NCBI GenBank assembly: GCA_947579605.1
Contig: OX388322.1
Span: 11,408,001 to 11,472,000, forward strand
Origin: Athripsodes cinereus
Lineage: Eukaryota; Arthropoda; Insecta; Trichoptera; Leptoceridae
Reading direction: 5' to 3'
Length of the DNA stretch: 64,000 nt
The translations under genes and the position numbers were made by a program. Positions 31,601 through 42,400 of the stretch are shown here, piece after piece. The notes below the pieces were generated by a model that saw only the letters and a list, made by a program, of their open reading frames with translations, was not told where the DNA came from and did no database searches. Each line of letters begins with the position of its first letter. Position 1 is the first letter of the stretch.

Positions 31601-32335
31601 TAGAAGAGATTGAAGGAGACCCACCGTCCACCCGGATAGCTCAGAAGTCTGAGGACATCCATTTACATTAATTTGTTTTATTACCCACATTTTTTCTATT
31701 TTATAATAATTGAGGAGTGCAGTCATAGGTGGATCACTCAACTGATTCTTCTGGTGTACTGATAACCAGGACACTTAATGGTTTTTTCATTTATAAATAA
31801 GTATAATTATACTGTTTATTCATAATGTCACAGAGTATTTGTGCAAATATTTCACAGAGATTAGTGATTAGCCACACTCACCTCGTAACATATTACCAAC
31901 AATGACAACCGCAACTATGCACAACTAATCACATCAAAGAAAATGATTGTGCAAAAATGGGTAAGTAACTGAATTCCACAAATGGTACCTTACATTATAA
32001 TATATAACATGTATGCATTTTTTACATTAAAAATGGTATAATTTTTTTAGTTTCTTTGTTCGAGTGTGTATTCTAGCTCGAGGTGATCTGTGGTTCGGGC
32101 TTACAATCGAGATATCCCGTGATCCATTTCATCCGCCGTTAACATATTCCACATATCCAGATTAATCTTTAACTAAAATAAGTAAACTTTTTTTGTAAAT
32201 AAGATCCAGATCACGATTAGCGTATAGGTGTGTTTGAATTGCGTTCCACCCTCATTGCATCCAGCAAAGATAAAAATGTTACAATATAATGTTTTATCAA
32301 GGAATATAATTTGGATGGATTCTTGGGAATGATTT
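31601..32335. other. No gene recognised
   Basis: AT-rich DNA with no long open frame and no repeat that I recognised. Confidence 0.4.
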
Positions 32336-32337
32336 TT

Positions 32338-32512
32338 ACTTCATAGGTTATCAAAGTCTCGGCCTCGTGAACAAGGGGTCCGTGGTTCGATACCAGGTGC
32401 CGGTACTCCCTTTTCACGACACAAGCTTCTAGTAGCTTACTGTGAAAGGTGTATAAGGTTGTATTTGGGTTTATAACAAAACCCAGATACCTATATGTTT
32501 TTTTTTTTAAAT
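32338..32512 (+). mobile_element. tRNA-derived SINE, copy 1
   Basis: TCTCGGCCTCGTGAACAAGG, then the RNA polymerase III B box in GTGGTTCGATACCAG, then CACGACACAAGCTTCTAGTA, GGTTGTATTTGGGTTTATAA and a T/A-rich tail. It matches 49826-50012 and 54236-54375. The A-box part is weak in this copy. Confidence 0.8.
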
Positions 32513-32514
32513 TA

Positions 32515-32902
32515 ATAATATAATTAAAATGAATTTAAAAACACTGTATAATTTCCAAATTAAATTTATTCACCTCAAACGTTTTCGCCAAGGCTTCTAC
32601 TTGGCATCATCAGGAGGACTAATTAGTTTAAGTTCATATGTAGTGAGTCTGTTTTCTATTACTAACTTATACTAGTGGTGGGGGGGAGTTTGAAGGTGGG
32701 GGAGAAAGGGCGGAGTTGAGGGTGTTTGATAAGAGGGAAGGAGATGGGTATATCAACAAAGGAGATGCATATGGTATTTGGATATTCACCAAATTGTTCT
32801 TGTTTTTATGGATTTCAAGAATCTCCAAGGCATTTAATTTGAGTTTGAGGTGAATAAATTTAATTTGGAAATTATACAGTGTTTTTAAATTCATTTTAAT
32901 TA
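32515..32902 (-). mobile_element. Penelope-like element remnant with inverted terminal segments
   Basis: A 60-bp stretch (TAATTAAAATGAATTTAAAA onward) at 32518-32580 is repeated in perfect inverse at 32843-32902. Between them, on the minus strand, the frame LNALEILEIHKNKNNLVNIQ, IPYASPLL matches the C-terminal tail after the GIY-YIG domain of Penelope-like elements. A hammerhead-like motif lies just before the left copy. A 5'-truncated copy with an inverted upstream end is a known form for Penelope elements. It sits directly after the SINE. Confidence 0.6.
32573..32617 (-). ncRNA. Hammerhead-ribozyme-like motif
   Basis: Minus strand, 5' to 3': CCTC, core CTGATGA, stem II GCCAAG...CTTGGC, core GAAA, a very short stem III (AACGTT), a T, then GAGG pairing with the first CCTC as stem I. 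All conserved core bases are present, but one extra T lies between CTGATGA and stem II, and stem III is only about two pairs. Cleavage would fall at 32577/32576, at the start of the terminal segment, as expected for a Penelope element. Confidence 0.5.
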
Positions 32903-32904
32903 TA

Positions 32905-35455
32905 ATGAATTTCCAAAGTGTTAACACAAAAACATTTGATTTATTAATAATATAACTAGGTACTCTCAAAATATTGATGTATAACTTTTCCCATTATAAT
33001 ATGGTGTTGTTTGCAAGAATGTTTCTGACAACACCGAGTGAACAACCAAAATGTAAATATGTTTTAATGGCATTCCAATACCTGTCATTTAGAATTCATA
33101 AATAAAAAATATTGAACAATAAATTCATGAAGCATTATATTGACTTATTGAGTACCTACATATACTACATCGCTAAACATTCTTATTCAACTATGTTAAT
33201 GTCAACATCTCGCTAAAATATCGTAAAATTTATTGACATGTACACACAGATAGGTATATCCATTGCAGATTATAGACTCCAAAGTTATTTCTGCGATAGA
33301 AATATTTCTTCAAGACAGAGGACATACTAATTAATCTCTTTACTTATCTGTCATACCGTGTGAATAATTATTAATATCTGATTATTATTATTATTAGTAG
33401 ACCTTTGAATTTATTTTCTTTAGTTAGTTGTTCTATACCATCACGACATTTCCCGCACATCTAGGATAGACAGTAAGTTAACAAACTCCGTGTAATAAAC
33501 ATATAAGTTATCCTCTTCGAGACAATCGAATACGTACATAAATTTGTGAGAAACCTATTCTTTTTGCTGGGAACTCAATGGTCCCAAATGTTATTTCCAG
33601 TCGTTGAATAAGGCTTTTCTAGATAATTTATTTCTAAGATGATATGATTAGATAATAATATGTGACCCTAGGTGTTGCGTCAATGTCATTCCTGTTATAA
33701 ATATTAGATCACTATAAGAATTATTATGTAGGTACCTAATTTGTTGAGACAATCATAGTGCGGTTATGCACAATGGATTGATCTTACACTTATATTAATA
33801 CTAATGTAAATCACCAAGTTAATATTGCACAGCTCGTAATATTAAACACCATATTGCGTCACGTGTAACTAACATGCAGATAAACAATATAAATATACTT
33901 TACAATAGCTACATAAGCCTTATTCGAGCGGAACTAAATTAATTAATAAACATTATATTTGTACTCCTACATAATTTGTATTATTGTTAGATTATGTGTG
34001 TTACTCAGTCTATATTGTGTGGTATTTACATATTACCTATATGTAATTATTTTTATTACGCGTGCATTTTTGTAGGTAATGCAAATATGTAAGAACGTAT
34101 TGGTTAAAATGCGTATCAGTGGCTCTTACTGTTTGTAGCTCAAATTTAGAAAATTAGCAGATCAAATGTTTTGGAAACTAAAGTTCTACAAGAACTGTTT
34201 GATTTTCGTCGGAAGTATGTGAGTGGACGATATAGAGAGAATGTATTTGATGAATAACTCCCTGTATATCATTAAAATTAAGATTAAAAAGAATTAAAGC
34301 GAGTTTTTGCCAACGCTTGAGGACATGGCTGACAGAAAATATAAATAAAGGTAAATTAAAATTCCTAAATAAATATACCTAAAGTAAAAATCACTATAGA
34401 AGTTTGAATTGTGTGCAAGTGGTGAAAACTACGTAGGTAGGTATATTGTGAGATCTATTTAACTGGAACTTTTCACTTAATAAAAGTAATTATATCTTCA
34501 AATGAATAATAAAGTCCATGGATAAGAAATATTTAGCATATAATAATATAATGAATAAGTATAATTAGGAGAATGTAGGTAAATACATAATATTATTATT
34601 TTCTATTGATATTATTAAATGATTTGACCCCAAATTGCAGTATTAATGGTGAATATTATTAGGCACTTCACTTTCTTTCCCACGGTAAACTTGAAAACAT
34701 ATGTAGCTTATTAGATACCTATACTATGTAGGTACGTATCATGTCGACACATCACGCCATTTACTTCATATTCTATCTAGTTATATATTATTATCTATCT
34801 ATCTATCTTTTTCAACCCGTGTAAGCACCGCACCGTGTGAGTTGGAATAATCACACTATTTTTCATGATTTTACCAGTGAAATTCATAAAGTATACCTAA
34901 ATCTTATTGACTTTTGCAATATTCTATTTGTACCTACTAGTGCTATGCCATTACTGTATATTCCATCACAGTGGGACAGCCAGTAGACTAACTGTGTGTA
35001 ATAATCATACATGTTATTCCCTGCGTGCCAATGAAAAAAATTAAACATTAGTTTCAAAAATATTTGTATTAACAAGGCACATCGATTATTAATGTATATA
35101 ATTATGTATGTCAACTGTAGTATTTGTTTTGTGTTCTTCATATCATTGTCACCTATTGGGTAGGATAATCCTTACTTTTTAGCAACTTCAATAGATTTAC
35201 TATATCGGCAACGGTAAATATAAGTGCATAGTGATATTATTGTATGTATACCTACATATTATATGTATGTTGTATGAAATACAGTTGATGTTACATGTAT
35301 ATTTTTTATAACTAGATTTTTTTTTTGTAGAAAGGCATTGGCCGTTTGCTTAATAAATAAATATATATGTATGATGATTTATCCGGCACCGTTTATTGAA
35401 ACATCCATCTCAAGGGCGCGAGAAACTATAGAGAAAGAGCGATGACTTTAGCTCC
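32905..35455. other. 2.5 kb without genes; two remnants of the TAG-tailed element
   Basis: AT-rich. Two minus-strand copies of the 8466-8600 family are recognisable: 33430-33540 (TTCTATACCATCACGACATT ... CTCTTCGAGACAATCG) and 34925-35045 (ATTCCATCACAGTGGGACAG ... GCGTGCCAATG). Nothing else is recognised. Confidence 0.5.
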
Positions 35456-35457
35456 AG

Positions 35458-35668
35458 CAGGGTTACTCTTGACAAAACTAAACACGATCTTAATCTAGTC
35501 TTGATCTTGATCATACGACCCACGAAGGGACTATGGTCAAAAATACCGCGTTACCGCTAAAGCGCGACTGGTTTGCGTGTATTTTTGGCCGATAGTCACT
35601 TCGTGCGTCGTATGATCAAGATCAAGAGTAGATTAAGATCGTGTTTAGTTTTTTTAAGAGTAGCCCCG
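35458..35668. mobile_element. PIF/Harbinger-like foldback MITE, copy 3
   Basis: CAGGGTTACTCTTGACAAAA at the left and, reverse-complemented, CGGGGCTACTCTTAAAAAAA at the right, with long internal arms (GATCTTGATCATACGACCCA and its inverse) as in 19133-19336. The flanks are CAG (left) and CTG (right), so the duplication is not exact here. Confidence 0.75.
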
Positions 35669-35719
35669 CTGGTCGTTGTTATTTTCACAAAGGTATATTA
35701 ACTTAAAATTATGAATTTT

Positions 35720-35940
35720 CATTTCTATTCTATTCTATTTTTCTCAAGGCCATCCACTCGTTTGCGAGTGATTTAGGCCAATATGAAACAACGGGTTTTT
35801 AACAATGATATTTGTATTAAAAAACAAAAAAAACAAAAAACAATAATGAGGTGTTTCACAGCAAAATGAACCTTAATACAAAGACGGGGTAGTAAATAAT
35901 AATGACAATACTAGAACAATATTGTAATGGCGTCGTGTTA
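35720..35940 (-). other. Possible LINE 3' end
   Basis: (TTCTA)n then TTTTTCTCAAGGCCATCC recalls the start of 17746 (TTTTCTCGAAGGG), both preceded by a pentamer or tetramer T-rich run. They may be two 3' ends of one LINE group in minus orientation. There is no coding evidence. Confidence 0.3.
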
Positions 35941-36356
35941 TGTCGACTTGAAAATATTTTGATTTTGTTTTTACTCGTTTAATTAGTCAGTATTCTCCCG
36001 TCCTTTAGTTACATTACAGCCGGCCTTGAATGACCTTGAAGTACTTGAGAGTACTGAGAAATGCCAACTGGTCTCAGACTCTGTGAAAGGAAATTCCTGT
36101 TCTACTCCTCTATACAAAAGGAGGGGGTCGATGCCATTGAATATGACATAGTAGACAGGGACCGACTGTCAGCCGGTATAAGCTAACAACCAACTCTTCT
36201 TAACTGAAGATGCTGGAAGGGGCACTCTCTTGCCCGGAGAAGCTAAAATCTTCTCAAAGGCGGATGAACCTTCGAGGTCAACGGCATGAGGATGTGGAAT
36301 GCAAGGGAAGCTACCACATTAAAGGCTCTCGTAGCATCCCAAAGTAACAACGAGTT

Positions 36357-38558
36357 ATGAAAATGACCAGATCTTTAGTAAAATTTTCCGGAGTCAAAAT
36401 CGTCCCCCAATCGGATCTCCGGGTGGGGACTGCTCGAGATCTTGTCATTAAGCAGAATACACACAAGAGAGAGGAGGTGAGAAGAAATCGAAACAGCACA
36501 CAAGGAAGATACGCAACCTGGAACGTCAGAACTTTGCTGCAAAATGGTAAGTTAGACAATCTTAAAGTAGAGATGACGAAAATGAAACTTAGCGCGCTAG
36601 GAATCTCTGAAATGAGATGGCCTAACCCGGGAGATATGTGGACAGGTAATTTTCGTCTTATCCATAGCGGTAGTATAGAGGGTAAACCGGGGCAGGGAGG
36701 GGTAGGAATAATGTTATGTAAAGACTTGGGTAGGAGAGTAAAGGGATACGTACACTATGGAGGTAGGATTATTTTAGTCAAGCTAGATACCAAACCCGTA
36801 GACACAATTTTGATCCAAGTCTACATGCCAACATCTAGCCATAGCGACCAAGAAATTGAAATTTTACACGAAAACATCCAAAAATTGCTAGATGACACAA
36901 AAGCTGAGGAAAATGTTATTGTAATGGGAGACTGGAACGCTGTAGTAGGGGAAGAAAGGGAGGGATCAGTCGTAGGAGCATATGGGTTGGGCACTAGAAA
37001 TGATAGAGGTAGCCGTCTCATTGAATTCTGCGCCAAAAATAAAATGTTTATAGCCAACACGTGGTTTCAACACCACTATAGACATCGCTATACATGGAAA
37101 TCTCCCGGAGACAGATTTCGATCACAGATTGATTACATTCTTACACGTCAAAGATACAGGAATCAAATTAAAGATTGCAGGAGCTTTGCAGGTCCGGACA
37201 TTGATAGTGATCATAATATGGTTGTGGCGGAAACCATACTGAAATTCAAAAGGCTCGAGAAGAGAACCACAAAAAGATGGGACCTAAAACAGCTAAAAAT
37301 AAAAGAAGTTAAAGAGAAATACGACGAAAAAACTAAGATATGCGATTTTGAGAGTAATGAAAGTATAGATAAAGTATGGGGTAAAATTAAAGAGAAAATA
37401 ACCGCAGCGGCAGATGAGGTATTAGAGAAAAAAAAGCCGCAAGCTAGGAAAGAATGGATCACGGACGATATTTTAGAAATGATTGAAAAAAGAAGGAACT
37501 TAAAGAACTCTAAAACAGAAGAAGGGAAAAAGGAATATAAAGCCCTTAGAAATAAAATTAACAGAGAATCCAAGCTGAGAAAGGAATGTTATTTGCAAGA
37601 AAAATGCAAAAATATTAACAGGAATATAAAACAAAGGAAATTTGAAACCGCATACTCTGAAGTAAAGAATTTCTTCAATGACAAAACACAACCACGATGT
37701 GCTATACAAGATAAAAACGGCAAACTGCTGTTTGAGGATGAATTGATCGTAAAAAGATGGAAAGAATACCTAGAACAATTATACAAAGGAAAGAACATAA
37801 TCAAGGAAAGCAAAGCACTAGAAGCAGAATATGACGTAGAAAATAATGGAGATGACATCTTAAGAAGTGAATTTGATATTGCATTAGCAAAGTTGAAAGA
37901 CGGCAAAGCACCAGGTATTGACCTGATTCCATCAGAGCTGCTTAAATGCGCAGGAAAAGGCATGCTTGATACATTGTATAAGCTTGTCTGCAAAATATAC
38001 AACACAGGAGAGATACCTGAGGACTTTGCCAAATGTCTGATACGAGCGCTTCCTAAGAAAGCAGGCACGACAAAGTGTGAACAACACAGAACCTTAAGCA
38101 TGATATCACACGCTTCTAAGATACTCACCAACATTATAATGAAAAGGGCGGAAAATAAAATCAACGAAACACTTTCAGAAGATCAATTTGGATTCCGCAA
38201 AGAGACAGGCACAAGAGATGCAATCCTGAGTCTCAGACTTACTCTAGAAAAGAGAATAACAATTAATAAAAACACATATATAGCATTCATCGACCTTGAA
38301 AAAGCATTCGATAAAGTAGAATGGGAACAACTTTTTAACACCCTCAACCAGATAGGAATGAGTTATAAGGATAGAAGAGCAATCTGGAGCTTATACAAGA
38401 ACGAAATGGCTGTGATTAAAAGCGGAGAGAGCTGTGCAGAAGCAAGGGTCGAACAAGGCGTAAGACAAGGATGCTCAATGTCGCCAGCTCTCTTTAACTG
38501 CTATATACAGCGAGCCATTGATGAACTGAGAGAAGAAATGAGAACTGGACAGGAGTAA
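36357..38558 (+). pseudogene. RTE endonuclease-reverse transcriptase, first part
   Basis: 733 residues. APE-type endonuclease at about residues 50-300: RYATWNVRTLLQNGK, LGISEMRWP, VMGDWNAVVG, DSDHNMVVAE. The reverse transcriptase follows with KAPGIDLIPSELLK, FGFRKETGTRDAILS, AFIDLEKAFDKVEW and EQGVRQGCSMSPALFNCY. The frame is lost after EEMRTGQ near 38543: the related captured copy at 58.3 kb reads EEMKNWTRV, which points to loss of one A here. The YADD part follows in another frame (38582-39367). RTE LINEs copy themselves by target-primed reverse transcription. Confidence 0.88.
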
Positions 38559-38581
38559 AAATAAATGGGAAAAAGGTCGAC

Positions 38582-39367
38582 ATGATAAGATATGCTGACG
38601 ACATAGCACTGCTCGCAGACTCCGAGATGGAGCTGAACGAAGCTTTAGGAAAATTGGAAAGTATACTGTTGTCAAAGTACAACATGAAAATAAATAAAGA
38701 AAAAACAAAATGTATGGTCGTTGGAAGAGAGGAAGCGACTGCGAACATTGCATTAAATGGAATGAGCATCAAACAAGTAAGTGAATTCGTGTACCTGGGC
38801 AGCAGAATAAACCAGGATGGACGCTCCAAAGCAGAAATTGTAAGCAGAATAAACCAGGCAAGGATTGCCTTCAACAAAAAATCGAAGATATTGGAATCCC
38901 CAAATATCGACTTAAGCGTAAGGAAGAACCTTACTAAAGCCTTTGTATGGAGCATTCTGCTCTATGGTTGTGAGACATGGACCATCAGCAAGAGTGAAAG
39001 CGGACGGTTGGCGGCCTTTGAGATGTGGTGCTACAGACGCATGCTTAAGATCCATTGGTCGGAGCAAGTCGAAAACGAAGAAGTCTTAACCAGGGTAGGC
39101 GAAAAAAGGCAACTCCTTAAGAGAATCAGCCAACAACGAGCTAACTGGATTGGCCACAACATCAGGCACCCAGGACTACTCATCGCCATCGCGGAGGGTA
39201 AGACCGAGGGAACAAATGGCATAGGCCGACCAAGAGACGCATATATGGACCAACTGAAGAGGGACATGAACTGTGGCTCATACGTAGAGCTTAAAAGACT
39301 GGCTGAGAATAGGGAGGAATGGAGAAGAAAAACCAAACTCGTTGCAGACCAATCCAATGGATTGTAA
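38582..39367 (+). pseudogene. RTE reverse transcriptase, C-terminal part after frameshift
   Basis: 261 residues starting MIRYADDIALLADSEMELNE, which holds the catalytic YADD box, then INKEKTKCMVVGRE, FVYLGSRINQDGRS (thumb), SILLYGCETWTISK and NWIGHNIRHPGLL. It lacks an RNase H domain, as expected for RTE. It begins 24 bp after the stop of the previous frame; together they form one inactivated gene. Confidence 0.88.
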
Positions 39368-39486
39368 CTAAATATATATATATACTTCATTCGATGCATC
39401 GCACAGCTGTTGTTTACACTAACACACAGCTACCTATTATAACTAATTATACCTATTCTAATTCAATAACAAGGTGACTCGAAAAG

Positions 39487-42400
39487 TTAAATATTTTTAT
39501 TATTTACTTTGAGGAATTTTGTCATACATTTATACACCTCTATTGAGTTCAATGATAGTAAAAATTGCACATTGAGGGGGTATGTAATGCATTCCTCCAC
39601 GAGATTATCCATGAATTCTGATCTGTCATATTTGGGGCACTCGAAAAATACATGGTCCAGAGATTCCTCATTGGTACCACATTCGCACTCAGGGGAGGGG
39701 AAAACTCCGATCCTTGCTAAGTGGGTGGCAACCAAACAATGTCCGATTCGCATTCTGGAAATGAGGGAAATGTCCAATTTTGATTGTCTTTCAATTTCAA
39801 ACCACGGACGACATGGAATCTTTTTTTGTATGTTTTTATAGAACATTCCGGTTGCTGATATTTGCCAATAACTGTGCCACTCCGACCTTATGAGATTCAT
39901 GATGGTGGGTAAGAAATCGTCCGTGGGTTGGGAAAATGCGTTAGGCAAGCACCCGCCTGTGCAGGCCAATTTTGCCAGGCGGTCAACGGCTTCGTTTCCG
40001 GATATTCCAATATGAGACGGGATCCAACAGAAAACAATATCATATCCCATGCATGAGGCATAGAATGCAAGATGTCGGATTTCAAATACTATACTGTTGC
40101 TACACTTTTTCGCATTAGATTTAAGGTTTTGAAGAAGTGAAAGTGAGTCAGTGTATATTACTGAAAATCTTATTTTTAGATGGATGATTTTTAGCAGTGC
40201 CTCTTTCATTGCTATGCATTCTGCGGTAAATATTGAAGAGAGTATGGGGATTTTGAAAATTCCTTCCAAATGAAGTGATGGAATATAAAAAGCAGAGCCA
40301 CAACCTTGGGAACACTTGGATCCGTCAGTGAATATAGCCACGTGATTTGGCCATCTCTCTTCAGTAGTCGACATGAATATTTGGTTATTACTATTATGGT
40401 TTTGAGATGAATATGATTTGAAAATACCTATTGACTCCTCAATCTGAAGAGGAAAAGATAGAGCTTTGAAAGGGGTCGTGAATAGAGGTAATTTTTCTCT
40501 GGGGTATATTGGAATATCTGACATAAGTGAATGAAAACAAGAGGCAAGCAACGGTGGAACCTTTCTGTAAGTAGTTTCCTCACCGCAGACCTTATTGGCC
40601 AAAGCACTTAAACTCAGAATAAGTGGGTTATCCACGTATTCGATTCTCTTCATAATGAACTTACATGCCAGGAATTTTCGTCGTAGGAATAATGGCATCT
40701 CGCCCACTTCTACCTGCAGAGAGACTATTGGAGACGATCTCATTGCCCCCAATATAAGGCGCAAACACTGTGACTGAATCTTATCTAATTTGTAAGCTTG
40801 ATATTTTGGTAAAGGATCCAAAAGATAGCTGCCATAGTCCAAATGACTTCGAATCAGAGAGGAGTATAACATCTTCAGCGTTGAGGGGTGTGCGCCCCAC
40901 CAAACCCGCGAAACCGCACGAAGAATATTCAAGTTTTTTTCACATTTGCTCACAATAAGGTCTATGTGGATGTTCCATGACAACTTTCTCTGTAAATTCA
41001 TCCCCAAGAATTTAACAGAATCCACACTAGGAATCTGAGTTCCCTCAAACAAAACATCAACGTTGGGAGGATTTCGTTTTTTGGAGAAAACAACTACCTT
41101 ACTTTTATCCGGAGCGAGATTAAGACTATTGTCAAAAAGCCATGTGCTCAAGCCCTTCATTACCTGACTCAACTGATCAGCTCCGACTTTAATATCTTTA
41201 TGATGCACATATATAACCAAGTCATCGGCATATTGCAATAATTTACAATCATTTGGGAGGAGGTCATGAATGTCATATGAATATATATTAAACAATAAAG
41301 GGCTCAGTACTGAACCCTGGGGCAAGCCTTTGAAAACCGTTCTACGTACCTGACCGTCTGGAGTGTCGATCACAATCTCTCTTTGAGTTAGCATGTCGAA
41401 TATCAAGCTAGTAAGAGAATTTGGGACTCCTATATTGCTCAATTTTCGTTTTAAAGTATTAATATGGACATTATCATAGGCGCTGGATATATCTGCAAAG
41501 CACGCAACTGTGCTCTTCTGTTCCAATTGAGCAAGCTGAATATCAGTCACCAAGATACTTACGTTGTCGAGACAAGATTTTTCTTTCCTAAATCCGAGTT
41601 GATGAGGGGGGAGGAGACATCTATTTTCCACAAACCACTCCAGACGCACCTTTACCATGAGCTCAAGGATTTTGAGCAAACAACATGACAATGCTATGGG
41701 TCTATATGAAGATGCTAGAGAAGGGTTCTTGCCATTTTTCAAAATAGGGACGACCAATTGTTTTTTCCATGCCAGAGGAATTATCGATAAATTAAGGGCC
41801 AAATTGTAGATGGATAAAATTGTGGATAAAACTGGGGCAGGACAGTGTTTTATCATGGAGTAGTTAATAAAATCCACTCCAGGGGCAGAGTCAGAGATGC
41901 AACTTTTTACCGCTGATAGAAGTTCATTGAATGTAAATTTTTCTGCCAACCAACTTGCCGTTGGATCCTCTGTATGTAATGAAAGAGACTCTATTTGGTT
42001 AGCAACAAAAGGTGGAGCAAGTCGATCCAGGAAATCTTCTATGCATTCCCCTATTTGGGACGATTTATTTGGCTGAGAGAATGAGCCCCTAAATCGGCGA
42101 ATCATGCTCCAAACCTCCGAGGCAGCAGTTTCTGGTGACAATGAGGAACAAAAATTTCGCCATCCCTGTCTCTTTTTACGTTGCAAGATTCGCTTTGCCA
42201 AAGCTTGCAATCTCTTAACCTCCAAGTAATTTCCAAGCGACATATCCTTTCTATACTTTCGCATTGCGTTTTTTCGATCTTGCACTGCGGCACTACACTC
42301 TGGGTCCCACCATGGGGGAGACTCTTTTAGATTGCGATATGATGATGCACGCGGGATTGACGAATTAGCCGCAGATATTATATGTTCGGTTAAGGTTGAT

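Larger units (their letters stand above)
35985..39385 (+). mobile_element. RTE-type LINE, nearly full length
   Basis: Contains a 5' leader (about 35985-36356, with TTCGAGGTCAACGGCATGAG), one endonuclease-reverse transcriptase frame split by a single frameshift, and a 3' end in (AT)n at 39370-39385. The ends and target duplication are not certain. It meets the 3' end of the I-type LINE (minus strand) about 60-100 bp further on. Confidence 0.8.

Noticed and set aside
32345..32410. tRNA gene suggested by GGTTCGATACC (also 49.9 and 54.2 kb)
   Set aside because: No cloverleaf can be drawn, and the same sequence continues into a shared body and A tail, so these are SINEs.
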